Of a DNA stretch of 50,771 bases, positions 17,889 through 26,206 are shown piece by piece. Both the position numbers and the translations under genes were made by a program. The notes beneath the pieces were generated by a model, which worked only from the letters and a program-made list of their open reading frames with translations, had not been told where the DNA came from and did no database searches. This DNA is from Desulfobacterales bacterium. Lineage in GTDB: Bacteria; Desulfobacterota; Desulfobacteria; Desulfobacterales; JAAELO01. Location of the stretch: contig JAAELO010000592.1 of the NCBI GenBank assembly GCA_024226555.1, positions 1 through 50,771 on the forward strand, written 5' to 3'. The stretch's first letter is position 1, and each line of letters opens with the position of its first letter.

Positions 17889-18097
17889 TAACAACAAAGT
17901 TCACTTTACAAATTCATCTATCAAGCTATGTTTAATTTTTACTCTCACGATCATAGTCCCGCTCTTATTTTTAGTTCGTATAATTAAATATTCAAAAAAT
18001 GAGCGTGAAACCATAACAAGTTCCGTTACATATTTGAATATACTTACTGAAAATTGAATTTAATTTGGAACATTTGTTCAACAAATTGAAAGGATTT

Positions 18098-18136
18098 ATA
18101 AACGACAGTTTTATAGGGGTAACAACTGTCGTTTAT
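18098..18136 (-). terminator. Perfect 13-bp hairpin at the 3' side of the 18147 gene
   Basis: ATAAACGACAGTT (18098-18110) and AACTGTCGTTTAT (18124-18136) form a perfect stem 10 bases after the minus-strand stop. No proper T-run follows, so it could be a terminator or an mRNA 3'-end stabiliser. The rest of 17890-18146 shows nothing recognisable. Confidence 0.55.
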
Positions 18137-18146
18137 ATATAATTGA

Positions 18147-18617
18147 TTAGAAGGCAAATCCAAAATTAATAACAGGTAAGAAAATAGGATCTTTTTCATT
18201 GGTATGAGGGTGGTCATATCCGAAAATCATTCTTGCTCCAACACCAACAACAAAATGTTCTGCAGGACTTGTTTCATAACCAAACTGGGCAAATCCACCT
18301 ATCTCTTCATCATCTTCACCTTCGTCAAGCATAACAAAAGTAGCTCCACCTTCAATATACATCCCATCATGATATTTGCCAATATAATGTCTGTAAGATC
18401 CATCTATAATATTTGCATCAGATGAACTTGAATAAGCAATGATAAAAGCAGACGATTTTGTAATATCCATTTGAAAATAGACATTCATCATGCCCTCATA
18501 CTGAGCTTGATCAACTGATCTAACAGCATCAGTTCCTACTGTTATTTGAATTGCTGATGCAGCAGCAGGCATTATTAGTATTAAAGCAATCAATATTATT
18601 TTTCTTAAGTGTTTCAT
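18147..18617 (-). CDS. Small outer-membrane beta-barrel-like protein, unknown function
   Basis: 156 residues. The Sec signal peptide MKHLRKIILIALILIMPAAA ends near SA-IQ. The mature part alternates hydrophobic and polar residues in strand-length runs (MNVYFQMDI, SAFIIAYSSSS, MYIEGGATFVML, GGFAQFGYE, HFVVGVGARMIFGY, PVINFGFAF) and ends in Phe. This is the pattern of an 8-stranded OmpA/OmpX-like barrel in the outer membrane. I recognise no specific family. The ATG follows a perfect AGGAGGAAATCT. Confidence 0.7.
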   Translation of the reverse strand: MKHLRKIILIALILIMPAAASAIQITVGTDAVRSVDQAQYEGMMNVYFQMDITKSSAFIIAYSSSSDANIIDGSYRHYIGKYHDGMYIEGGATFVMLDEGEDDEEIGGFAQFGYETSPAEHFVVGVGARMIFGYDHPHTNEKDPIFLPVINFGFAF

Positions 18618-18913
18618 AGATTTCCTCCTAATAGATTTTCACTGTTTTAATCTTTTACGTTAGTTTTGGTATCAAACATATATTAAAAAAAAAAGAATAA
18701 AGTATGATGCTTTTCACATTAGACAATCTCTATCTTATTGATGATTTTGGGGAAAACGCTGTTATTAGAGAATATAGGCAATATCTGACTATGAAATAAT
18801 CATAACTAAAGATGTTAGTTTTTACATTTTTTTGACAATTGATAATTTTTTTATAAAATAAATGTCTATTTTTACAAGTATATTTTAAGTTGACTTTAAC
18901 TTAAGGGGGCCTT

Positions 18914-19031
18914 TGATTAATTAGAGTTTTGCTTAAAATTCAGACTATAAAACTTTTAGATTTTATAAAAATCTCTACATGGAAAAAATAAAGAGCTGAT
19001 TCGTTTATAAAAATACTGTTGTTTTATTAGG
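18914..19031 (-). repeat. R1 element, degenerate copy
   Basis: It contains GGAAAAAATAAAGAGCTGAT and TCGTTTATAAAA as in the copy at 1145, ends TTTTATTAGG at 19022-19031, and begins with a weak AATTAGAGTTTTG. Its ends are eroded compared with intact copies. It directly abuts the IS-like remnant at 19028-19185. Confidence 0.6.
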
Positions 19032-19185
19032 AAGCTGGCAATTCCTGCATAGTAAATAACTTTTTGAACACTATGGCCTTGTTCAATGAAGATAGTTGCT
19101 ATCTCTATTCTTTCAGCCAGAGTTGGTTTTTTTTTAAAGATCCTTTAAAATTCTTACTATATGTTTTTAACTTTTTTGAATTCAA
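19028..19185 (-). pseudogene. Remnant of an insertion-sequence transposase (IS3-like, uncertain)
   Basis: On the minus strand, AAGGAG precedes a TTG opening the frame LNSKKLKTYSKNFKGSLKK. At a run of nine A the frame breaks, and the reading continues in the next frame as PTLAERIEIATIFIEQGHSV, QKVIYYAGIASF. The second part resembles the helix-turn-helix N-terminus of IS3-type OrfB. No catalytic domain follows, because the sequence runs into the degenerate R1 copy. So this is a broken remnant. The family call is from pattern memory only. Confidence 0.35.
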
Positions 19186-19262
19186 ATTTATTTGCTCCTT
19201 TCAGGAAAATCTTAATACCTGATTACGAGCAAAATATCTCCACATTATATAGGGAGTTAGAG

Positions 19263-19322
19263 TAGAAACAAGCAATAAAAACGTACATCTTCCTGATCGA
19301 ACACTGGCGCCTTGCAAATGAA
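19263..19322 (+). repeat. R2 repeat, half copy
   Basis: TAGAAACAAGCAATAAAAAC, GTACATCTTC and CCTTGCAAATGAA match, in the same order, the reverse complement of 45111-45173 (roughly 50 of 60 bases). The 45-kb copy is a long palindrome; this one begins at its central hairpin, so it is a half element. Confidence 0.75.
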
Positions 19323-19401
19323 TTTTTTCCTGCCACAAGTGATAAGCCTAAAAAAATTTGGTGAATAAATTGTATTGGAATTCTAAAATATTTTTATGTA
19401 G

Positions 19402-19420
19402 GTAGGGGAGCTGCCTGTTC
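19402..19420 (+). repeat. REP sequence at the broken end of the transposase
   Basis: GTAGGGGAGCTGCCTGTTC resembles the core GTAGGGGAG...GCCTGCTCCC seen at 27726 and, in reverse, at 19657. It lies just inside the 3' end of the transposase frame. Confidence 0.6.
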
Positions 19421-19484
19421 TTTATATATTTTAGATACTCTAAAAATAGATTTGGATTTAAATGATCGTATAATTTGAGAGATT

Positions 19485-19511
19485 GTAGGGGCCGTGCTTG
19501 CCTCGGCCTGG
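19485..19511 (+). repeat. REP-like sequence inside the transposase frame
   Basis: GTAGGGGCCGTGCTTGCCTC followed by GGCCTGG; the GGCCG/CGGCC stem can fold. It is a diverged member of the same REP family within the decayed gene. Confidence 0.5.
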
Positions 19512-19656
19512 TTTTTAATAATCAAAATTCCATGAATATGGTTAGGCATTATTATAAATTCATCAATATCAATGTTTTCATTTTGGTTTGGAATATCCTT
19601 CCATTGATTTTCAATAGTTTGTCCGACTTTGGTTAATTTGATACTCTTTTTAGAAA

Positions 19657-19681
19657 GGGAGCAGGCAAGCGGCTCCCCTAC
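19657..19681 (-). repeat. REP sequence embedded near the transposase 5' end
   Basis: On the minus strand this reads GTAGGGGAGCCGCTTGCCTG then CTCCC, with a GGGAGC/GCTCCC stem. It is translated as VGEPLACS in the transposase frame. Confidence 0.7.
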
Positions 19682-19730
19682 AAATCGGCTGAATATATTT
19701 TGTCTTTGCTTTGAGCAGATCGGAGAAATT

Positions 19731-20138
19731 TTACAACGCCGCATTCTTACTAGCTTCAGTTAATCTCTCAGCTAAATATTTCACATCACCTTCGTTGAAC
19801 TCGTCTAAATCAAAGCAGTATGCATCGTCACCAGCAAGTCCGCCTGGAACCATGTCACCCATCTCATTAGGGTCTGTTAAATAATCTTCATAAAAACAGA
19901 TAGAAAGCCATCTGTCATCTGGATCATCATCAATAACATCAAGCATACCGAAAAGATTACGATCCTTTTGATTTTGATGTTTTGCGCGAAGAGAATATGT
20001 AACTCCCGGTCTTCCAACAAATGTTAGTTCAAGATTTTCGATGGATTCAAGATGCTCTTTAAGAGTTACAAATGCTTTGAACATCTCACTTGGGTTTTCT
20101 TCCCAGCTTTTGGTAAATTTGTTTAGTTCATCTGACAT
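19731..20138 (-). CDS. Conserved-looking hypothetical acidic cytoplasmic protein
   Basis: 135 residues, no signal peptide, strongly acidic. Composition and pattern suggest an alpha/beta protein: an N-terminal helix with FKAFVTLKEHLESIENLEL, then strands TFVGRPGVTYSLRAKH, LFGMLDVIDDD, DRWLSICFYEDYLTD, and a C-terminal DVKYLAERLTEASKNA helix. I do not recognise a family with certainty. It stands alone. AAGGAAAT precedes the ATG. The final codons coincide with the beginning of the decayed transposase frame, so the original 3' end may have been altered. Confidence 0.7.
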   Translation of the reverse strand: MSDELNKFTKSWEENPSEMFKAFVTLKEHLESIENLELTFVGRPGVTYSLRAKHQNQKDRNLFGMLDVIDDDPDDRWLSICFYEDYLTDPNEMGDMVPGGLAGDDAYCFDLDEFNEGDVKYLAERLTEASKNAAL

Positions 20139-20282
20139 TTTATATATTTCCTTAAGAAGTGGTTAATCAAAAAATATTTTTCCAAATCTTAGAAAAATGA
20201 AATTTAAGTGTCAACACTTATAAATAAAGTCTGTATTCTTGGATAGAAATAGGGAAAAATTACAAACAGGAAAGATGGAATT

Positions 20283-20310
20283 AAAACCCCTTAAAATTTA
20301 AAGGGGTTTT
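20283..20310 (-). terminator. Bidirectional-type terminator
   Basis: AAAACCCCTT (20283-20292) pairs with AAGGGGTTTT (20301-20310), 10 bp, 14 bases past the minus-strand stop at 20324. T-rich sequence lies on both sides. Confidence 0.85.
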
Positions 20311-20323
20311 ATTTTAGTAATAT

Positions 20324-20866
20324 TTAAAGCTTTTTTATCACAAACTCAATCTGAAACTCACCTTCACCGTGCTCGTTTGGATCATCAACCGCCACATCGG
20401 CTCCATATCTTCGGATATATATAAGCTCGTATTCTTCATCAACAAGAGCCCCTTTAATCATCTGCTTAACACCAATCGTATGGGGTGGATCATGTTTTTC
20501 AAGTAGAAAAAATATTTTATGATCCCGATTCCATTTTGATGGAAGTAAGGTTCGTTTTTCATAAAGTTCCCGATCAGGAATTGAAATTAAAAGATACCCA
20601 CCTTTTTTAACAACCCTAAACCAGTGCCATAGTGCGAAATAGGAGTTTGGCATATGTTCCAGGCAATGAGATGAGTATACATAATCATATGTTTCATCTT
20701 CAATACCATAAAGATACTGCGCATGACCCTGAGGCATATCCCACGTATCTACATCAGGTAGAATAGGGTCATCACCACATCCTATATCAAGACCTTTACC
20801 GTTAATATATTCTTTGTAAAATCCTTCTTTTTCTCTTCTTTCCCTGGACTTTGAAGTTTCACCCAT
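20324..20866 (-). CDS. SAM-dependent methyltransferase, class I
   Basis: 180 residues. Motif I is LDIGCGDD (26-33). An acidic residue at the next strand end lies in DVDTWD. The post-I region is YDYVYSSHCLEHMPN, and motif III is VVKKGGYLLISIPD. This is the Methyltransf_11 arrangement. The substrate is unknown; small soluble enzymes of this type methylate sugars, lipids or small metabolites. The RDGHK-like basic stretch KWNRDHKIFF and the conserved HDPPHTIGVK could be the acceptor side. It is second in a two-gene unit, 30 bp after the zinc-ribbon membrane protein. GGAGA precedes the ATG. Confidence 0.85.
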   Translation of the reverse strand: MGETSKSRERREKEGFYKEYINGKGLDIGCGDDPILPDVDTWDMPQGHAQYLYGIEDETYDYVYSSHCLEHMPNSYFALWHWFRVVKKGGYLLISIPDRELYEKRTLLPSKWNRDHKIFFLLEKHDPPHTIGVKQMIKGALVDEEYELIYIRRYGADVAVDDPNEHGEGEFQIEFVIKKL

Positions 20867-20896
20867 TATTTTTCTCCATATGGTTTTAAATACTTT

Positions 20897-21211
20897 CTAT
20901 TTCACGAACTTTGAATATGAATATGTAGCTGAATGTCCACAACTTACACAGGTTCGTTTTAATATTTTTTCAGTTTTAATCTCTTCTGAGACTTCGTAAC
21001 TTTTTTGTTTATAACATGATGGACAGATAAGCGGTTTCATAAGTTCTGAATGAGGTGTTACAGGGAAGGCTCTGTGTTCGACACCTGTCATAAAATACTG
21101 ATAAAAACAATAAAGAAGATAAGCAATAACAATCCAGATACTAAAATATGACAGTATTGCCGTTAAAATCAGGATAATAATATTATTTCTTGTAGCGTTT
21201 ATACTTTTCAT
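20897..21211 (-). CDS. Membrane protein with C-terminal zinc ribbon, unknown function
   Basis: 104 residues. One or two tightly packed TM segments occupy residues 10-38 (IIILILTAILSYFSIWIVIA, YLLYCFYQYF). A zinc ribbon follows: CPSCYK (about 63-68) and CVSCGHS (about 90-96). It is most likely an inner-membrane protein with the ribbon in the cytoplasm. It is probably co-transcribed with the methyltransferase that follows. No family recognised. GAGGAAGCCCCC precedes the ATG. Confidence 0.65.
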   Translation of the reverse strand: MKSINATRNNIIILILTAILSYFSIWIVIAYLLYCFYQYFMTGVEHRAFPVTPHSELMKPLICPSCYKQKSYEVSEEIKTEKILKRTCVSCGHSATYSYSKFVK

Positions 21212-21310
21212 GGGGGCTTCCTCTTTTATTTACAATGCTTTTGTGCAAAAAATCCTAATTTAGTGTATTTATCAAGATAATTCAAGTGAACTTATAATAA
21301 TTTGAAGTAA

Positions 21311-21344
21311 TTTAAACAGTGCGTTTTCTATTTCGCTGTTTAAA
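21311..21344. other. Hairpin between divergent genes
   Basis: TTTAAACA (21311-21318) pairs with TGTTTAAA, extended inside by GCG/CGC. It lies between the divergent zinc-ribbon gene and hrpA, so it is in a promoter region rather than a 3' end. It shares AACAGTGCGTT with the hairpin at 32540. An operator or cruciform role is possible; the function is unknown. Confidence 0.4.
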
Positions 21345-21444
21345 TAGATATAAAAATAATTTTGCCAAATCATGTAAAAGTGATATTTAAGTGTCAAAAC
21401 ATATAAATGGGCAATTAAAAAGATTTGGTAGAATAGGTTAAAAA

Positions 21445-24400
21445 TTGAAAGAAATAAAAGAACAAATTGGTAAACTGGAAAGCTCTCTTGGGCAGGTTTT
21501 AAAAAAAGACAGATTTATAATATCAAAAAAGATCAAATCGTTAAAAAATAATATAAATAGAGATGATTTTTCAACTGATAATAGAACAGACAATAATGGA
21601 AAAGAAAAAGTTCAAAAAAGTATAGATAAAATAAAAGAGTCTGTTTCTGTATCCATTGAAAAAAAACGAAAGAGGATCGAAAGAAAACCCGGAACCAGTT
21701 ACGATGAATCCCTTCCAATTAATACAAGAAGAGAAGAGATCATTGAGACCATAAAAAATAATCAGGTCGTAATTATTTCTGGTGAAACAGGATCTGGTAA
21801 AACTACTCAGATACCAAAATTCTGTATTGATGCAGGCAGAGGAATAGATGGAAAAATTGGTTGTACTCAGCCAAGAAGAATAGCTGCCGTTAATGTGGGG
21901 AAAAGAATAGCGGAAGAGCTTAATGCTGAGGTTGGAAAATCTGTAGGATATAAAATTAGATTTCAGGATAAAAGTTCTGCTAATACATACATAAAGCTTA
22001 TGACAGATGGAATACTCCTTGCTGAAGCCCAGGGAGACCGGTTTCTAAATGAGTATGACACCATAATCGTTGATGAGGCCCATGAAAGAAGTCTCAATAT
22101 CGATTTTGTCCTTGGAATACTGAATAATCTTATTAAAAGGCGTAAAGATCTAAAGCTTATTGTAACTTCAGCAACAATAGACACAGAAAAATTTTCCAAA
22201 GCCTTTGGTAATGCACCGATCATTGAAGTATCAGGAAGAACATTCCCCGTTGAATTAAGATATGATCCAATTATAGTTGAAGAGAAAACCCATGTTGAAA
22301 AAGCTGTGGAGGTCATTGAGAAAGTTATTGTTGAAAACCCTGTTGGGGATATTCTTGTTTTTATGCCCACAGAGCAGGACATTCGGGTAACGATTGAACT
22401 CCTTGAAGGTAGAAAATATTCAGGTCTATCTCTTCTTCCCCTATATGCAAGGCTTGCATCATCGGATCAGTCAAAAATATTTTCAGGAACAGGTCTTCGA
22501 AAAATTATCGTTTCAACTAATGTTGCTGAAACGTCCCTTACAATTCCCGGAATAAAATTTGTTATAGATACTGGCCTTGCAAGAATTGCAAGTTACTCCC
22601 CAAGGTCAAGGACAACCTCCCTTCCCGTTGTGCCAATCTCCAAAAGTAGTGCAGATCAAAGAAAGGGTAGATGTGGTCGTGTTGAAAACGGTATTTGCAT
22701 AAGGCTTTTTGAGGAGGAGGATTTTGAAACAAGGCAACTCTTCACAGCGCCGGAAATATTGAGAGCAAACCTTGCTGAAGTTATTTTAAGGATGGTTGCT
22801 TTAAAACTTGGAGATGTTGAAGCATTCCCGTTTATCGACAAGCCCTCAAAAGGAAGCATTCAAGATGGATTTAATCTTCTTCTTGAACTTTCAGCCATAA
22901 AGGTTGTTACAAAAAAGCGTGGAAAAAAGAGTGAGAAGCAAACTGTACTTACTGAAAAAGGTGCGGTTATGGCAAGGCTTCCGGTTGACCCGGGTCTTTC
23001 CAGCATGCTTCTTTGCGGTTTTGATGAGGGAAAGATCGAGGAAGTAGCTGTTATTGTTTCAGCACTGACAATTCAGGACCCAAGGGAAAGGCCATCTGGA
23101 AAAGAGAAGGAAGCAGATGCTAAACAGGCCTTATATAAAGATGAATCATCTGACTTTTTGTCACTTCTCAAGCTCTGGAAAGATTATCAGGAGAAGAGGA
23201 GAAAATTTAAAACATGGGGGCAGTTAAAACGATATTGCCTTGATAAATTTGTATCCTTTCGAAGGATGCGTGAATGGGTTGATATTCATAATCAGCTCAT
23301 TTCAACCCTTAAAGAGAACGGCTTTGATTGTAAAAACAAACAGATTAAGAAAGAAAAAGAGAAGCAGGGCCAGTTCGATCAAACCTACTCTGCAATTCAC
23401 AGGTCAATACTAAGTGGCTTTCTTTCCAATATTGCTCACATTAAAGAGAGCAATATGTACAATGCAGCAAAGGGAAGAGAAGTTATGGTTTTCCCAGGCT
23501 CAGGTCTTTTTAATAATGCTGGAAAGTGGATTGTATCTGCAGAGATGGTCGAAACCTCAAGGCTTTTTGCAAGAATAAATGCAAATATAGATGTTTCATG
23601 GCTTGAAAAAGCAGGTGGAGATCTTTGTAAATATTCATATTTTGAACCACACTGGGAGAAGAAAAGAGGTGAAACCGTAGTTTCTGAACAGGTTACACTC
23701 TTTGGGCTTGTGATCATTCCCAAAAGAAAAGTCTCCTATGGAAAGATAAATCCAACCGATGCAACTCAGATTTTTATACGTTCAGCACTCGTGGACGGAG
23801 ATATAGATTACAATCATCTTGGCAAAGAGTTCTCATTTATGGAGCATAATCTATCCCTTGTAAACGATGTGGAGGCCCTTGAGGATAAGGTAAGGAAGAA
23901 AGATATTCTTGTTTCTGAAGATGAGCTTTGTACATTTTACCATGAGAAGCTCCATAATATTTATAGTGTTGCAGCTTTGAAAAAGCTTATCAAGAAAAGG
24001 CGAGGATCAGAATTTCTATATATGGATAAAGAGTCTCTTCTAAAGTACACACCGGAAGAGGAAGAACTTAATCTTTATCCAGATACCGTAAAACTTGGAA
24101 ATAACGTTCTTTCCGTTGATTACAACTTTAACCCGGGAAAAGATCAAGATGGTGTAACCCTAAAGGTTCCATCTGAAAAAGCCCATCAGATTCCTGTGGA
24201 TTCACTTGACTGGCTTGTACCCGGTCTTTTTAAGGAGAAGATTACTACGCTTATTAAAGGCCTTCCAAAAGAGCACAGGGTTAAACTCGTACCAGTATCA
24301 ACAACTGTGGATATAATCATAAAAGAGATGGAGAAAGTAGACGGCCCACTTGCAACTTCTCTAAGTCTTTTCATCTTTAAAAGATTAAATATTTCGATTC

Positions 24401-25455
24401 CTGCAACAGCCTGGGATGATTCGGAACTTCCTGATTATCTTAAGATGAGAATCACAGTCACAAATCAGAAGGGTGAAGAGATTGAGTCAGGGCGTGATAA
24501 AAGTCTTCTTAAACAGGACTACGGAGCAGCCCCATCCCTCGATCTTTTTGAAAAAGAGAAGAAAAAGTGGGAGAAGAAAGGTATAACAACATGGGACTTT
24601 GGAGATCTGAAAGAAACTATAGTTCTTGAAAACAGTGGTGAGGTCTGGGCTTGTTACCCGGCTCTTCAAGATGAGGATAATTCAGTTGCTCTAACTCTTT
24701 TCATGGAGAGAGATAAAGCTCTCATGGCCCATAAAAAAGGAGTTTTGAAACTTTATTCTTTAAAGTATAAAAGCGATCTGAAGCATCTGAAAAAATCACT
24801 CAAAATAGGATCTGGTTTTGATAAGCTCACAAACTACTTCGGTGGAAGAACCACTTTTGAAAAAAGGTTGCTCGATAGTTATATCAGAAAAATCTATGAA
24901 AAAAATATCAGAACCAGTGATGCTTTTATAAAGCACGGGGAGGATATCTCCAAAAACCTTCTGAAAGAGAGCGCTAAATTCTTAAAAAGGGTTGAATCTA
25001 TTTTAAACGAATACCACGAGACCCGAACTATTATTTATAATTTTGAGATCTCATCAAGGGGTAATCAGGTACTTTTAAGCTATTTCGAAAAAATAAGAGA
25101 AGAGCTTGCAAAACTAATCCCTGAAAACTTTATGGAGATATATAAACCAGATGATCTCAATCATCTCGTAAGATTTATTAAAGCACATGGAATAAGGGCA
25201 AAAAGAGGTTTTGATGATCTTGAAAAAGACAGACAAAAAGAAACAGAGGTAAATATCTTTAGTGTAAAATTGATAGAAGAGCTTAAAGGTCTTTCAGAAG
25301 ATGTTTCCCAGGAAAAGAGAGATGCAGTTGAAGAGTTCTTTTGGATGATAGAGGAATATAAGGTTTCTTTATATGCACAGGAGGTTAAGACAGCGAGGAA
25401 AATCTCCAAAAAACGATTAGAGAAGTATTATAACAACCTAATTCTAATGGTGTGA
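21445..25455 (+). CDS. hrpA: ATP-dependent RNA helicase HrpA (DEAH box)
   Basis: 1336 residues, the size expected for HrpA. It starts at TTG (21445). DEAH-family motifs: I GETGSGKTTQ (113-122), II DEAH (210-213), III TSATID (241-246), V with ETSLTIPGIKFVIDTGLAR, and VI DQRKGRCGRV, the QRxGRxGR form. The OB-fold region and the long C-terminal DUF3418-type domain fill residues from about 640 onward. HrpA acts on structured RNA and has been linked to mRNA processing and rescue of stalled ribosomes in E. coli. It is a single-gene unit. An R3-type hairpin lies 42 bases after the stop. The ribosome site is weak, which may mean low expression. Confidence 0.95.
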   Translation: MKEIKEQIGKLESSLGQVLKKDRFIISKKIKSLKNNINRDDFSTDNRTDNNGKEKVQKSIDKIKESVSVSIEKKRKRIERKPGTSYDESLPINTRREEIIETIKNNQVVIISGETGSGKTTQIPKFCIDAGRGIDGKIGCTQPRRIAAVNVGKRIAEELNAEVGKSVGYKIRFQDKSSANTYIKLMTDGILLAEAQGDRFLNEYDTIIVDEAHERSLNIDFVLGILNNLIKRRKDLKLIVTSATIDTEKFSKAFGNAPIIEVSGRTFPVELRYDPIIVEEKTHVEKAVEVIEKVIVENPVGDILVFMPTEQDIRVTIELLEGRKYSGLSLLPLYARLASSDQSKIFSGTGLRKIIVSTNVAETSLTIPGIKFVIDTGLARIASYSPRSRTTSLPVVPISKSSADQRKGRCGRVENGICIRLFEEEDFETRQLFTAPEILRANLAEVILRMVALKLGDVEAFPFIDKPSKGSIQDGFNLLLELSAIKVVTKKRGKKSEKQTVLTEKGAVMARLPVDPGLSSMLLCGFDEGKIEEVAVIVSALTIQDPRERPSGKEKEADAKQALYKDESSDFLSLLKLWKDYQEKRRKFKTWGQLKRYCLDKFVSFRRMREWVDIHNQLISTLKENGFDCKNKQIKKEKEKQGQFDQTYSAIHRSILSGFLSNIAHIKESNMYNAAKGREVMVFPGSGLFNNAGKWIVSAEMVETSRLFARINANIDVSWLEKAGGDLCKYSYFEPHWEKKRGETVVSEQVTLFGLVIIPKRKVSYGKINPTDATQIFIRSALVDGDIDYNHLGKEFSFMEHNLSLVNDVEALEDKVRKKDILVSEDELCTFYHEKLHNIYSVAALKKLIKKRRGSEFLYMDKESLLKYTPEEEELNLYPDTVKLGNNVLSVDYNFNPGKDQDGVTLKVPSEKAHQIPVDSLDWLVPGLFKEKITTLIKGLPKEHRVKLVPVSTTVDIIIKEMEKVDGPLATSLSLFIFKRLNISIPATAWDDSELPDYLKMRITVTNQKGEEIESGRDKSLLKQDYGAAPSLDLFEKEKKKWEKKGITTWDFGDLKETIVLENSGEVWACYPALQDEDNSVALTLFMERDKALMAHKKGVLKLYSLKYKSDLKHLKKSLKIGSGFDKLTNYFGGRTTFEKRLLDSYIRKIYEKNIRTSDAFIKHGEDISKNLLKESAKFLKRVESILNEYHETRTIIYNFEISSRGNQVLLSYFEKIREELAKLIPENFMEIYKPDDLNHLVRFIKAHGIRAKRGFDDLEKDRQKETEVNIFSVKLIEELKGLSEDVSQEKRDAVEEFFWMIEEYKVSLYAQEVKTARKISKKRLEKYYNNLILMV

Positions 25456-25496
25456 TAAGAAGTTCGATTTTTAGCGAATTCCCGCTTTAAATTTCA

Positions 25497-25543
25497 GTTG
25501 ATAGTCCTCGAAGTATTAAAACCATACTCCTCCGGGTATCAAC
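25497..25543 (+). other. R3 structured 3'-UTR motif, copy 1
   Basis: Outer stem GTTGATA (25497-25503)/TATCAAC (25537-25543) and inner stem AGTAT (25512-25516)/ATACT (25524-25528). The apical loop is TAAAACC, and the internal loop sides are GTCCTCGA and CCTCCGGG. The same layout, with covarying inner stem, occurs at 31476-31520. Flanks extend the palindrome (TTTAAA on both sides). Confidence 0.65.
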
Positions 25544-25587
25544 TTCGTTTAAAACAGGACTTCATCTAAAACTCAAATTCTTAAGGC

Positions 25588-25620
25588 TCGTCATTCCCAA
25601 CTTGATTGGGAATCTCATGT
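25588..25620. repeat. Short palindromic repeat of the TCATTCCC...GGGAATC type
   Basis: TCATTCCCAACTTGATTGGG then AATCTCATG: ATTCCCAA (25593-25600) pairs with TTGGGAAT (25606-25613). Similar TCATTCCC-x-GGGAATC palindromes are common dispersed repeats in many proteobacteria. This is the only good copy seen here. Confidence 0.55.
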
Positions 25621-25678
25621 TTCTAAATAAACACTTTGATTATCCCTTTATTCTGAACATGCTATCTTCGAAAAACCT

Positions 25679-26095
25679 TTAAATCTTACGTTCTATTTTA
25701 ATAATTTCAGCCACCACTTGTAAAGACTCTACTTCCGCTGAAGGAAAAATAATGTCAAAGTTAGTTTTGAGACTTGAAAAAAATAGTTTCTTTTTATCTC
25801 TTGATACTTGTTTTATCTCTGCAAGAGCTTCTACGTATTCACCTGAGCCTTTTGCAATATCTATAGAAAGATTGTTAAGGTTGTCAGCTACGAACCTGTT
25901 TAGTGATACTTGTTTTTTATTTTTTGAATCTCCAAATGTGTAATTTGAAGATGCTGTTGTTCCATTTGTAGAGGTAGTTAGATAGAAAGGCCCGTTATTC
26001 GGTTGTCCGGGGCCTCTATATTTTACACGCTCAGCAAAGGATGATGTACATAAAAACAACGTTGATAACAAGGTAATTAATAGAATATTTTTCAT
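25679..26095 (-). CDS. DUF3015-family secreted protein
   Basis: 138 residues with signal peptide (MKNILLITLLSTLFLCTSSF, cleavage near FAE). The mature protein has the DUF3015 layout: an N-terminal PGQPNNGPF region, LTTSTNGTTASSNYTFGDS, then FVADNLNNLSIDIAKGSGEY, VEALAEI, and the end FDIIFPSAEV. DUF3015 proteins are periplasmic/secreted and of unknown function. Family members usually carry paired cysteines near GCGLG and after the TFG segment. Both are absent here, where PGQPNNGP and SKNKKQV take their places. AAGGAAACC precedes the ATG. Confidence 0.8.
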   Translation of the reverse strand: MKNILLITLLSTLFLCTSSFAERVKYRGPGQPNNGPFYLTTSTNGTTASSNYTFGDSKNKKQVSLNRFVADNLNNLSIDIAKGSGEYVEALAEIKQVSRDKKKLFFSSLKTNFDIIFPSAEVESLQVVAEIIKIERKI

Positions 26096-26206
26096 TATGG
26101 TTTCCTTTTAAAAAGTAAAATATTTATTTATATCAATATAAATCAAGCTAATAGACTTAATTTTAATATCTTTGAATTTCTTGGGACATTAAAAAAGAAC
26201 TGACTT

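Larger units (their letters stand above)
19394..19744 (-). pseudogene. REP-associated tyrosine transposase (RAYT/TnpA_REP), truncated
   Basis: A 116-codon frame carries the HUH-type core FIIMPNHIHGILII (about 63-76) and the following conserved APTISQIIRSFKSKS. These mark the Y1 transposases that mobilise REP sequences. Family members are usually about 150-200 residues and continue to a W-Q-x-x-Y-Y motif region with the catalytic tyrosine. Here the frame runs into REP-like DNA (KEQAAPLPT) and stops. The N-terminus is also irregular: FVGEPLACSL is a translated REP sequence. It is therefore inactive. Its first codons overlap the end of the gene ending at 19731, so insertion occurred right at that gene's 3' end. 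Confidence 0.8.
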
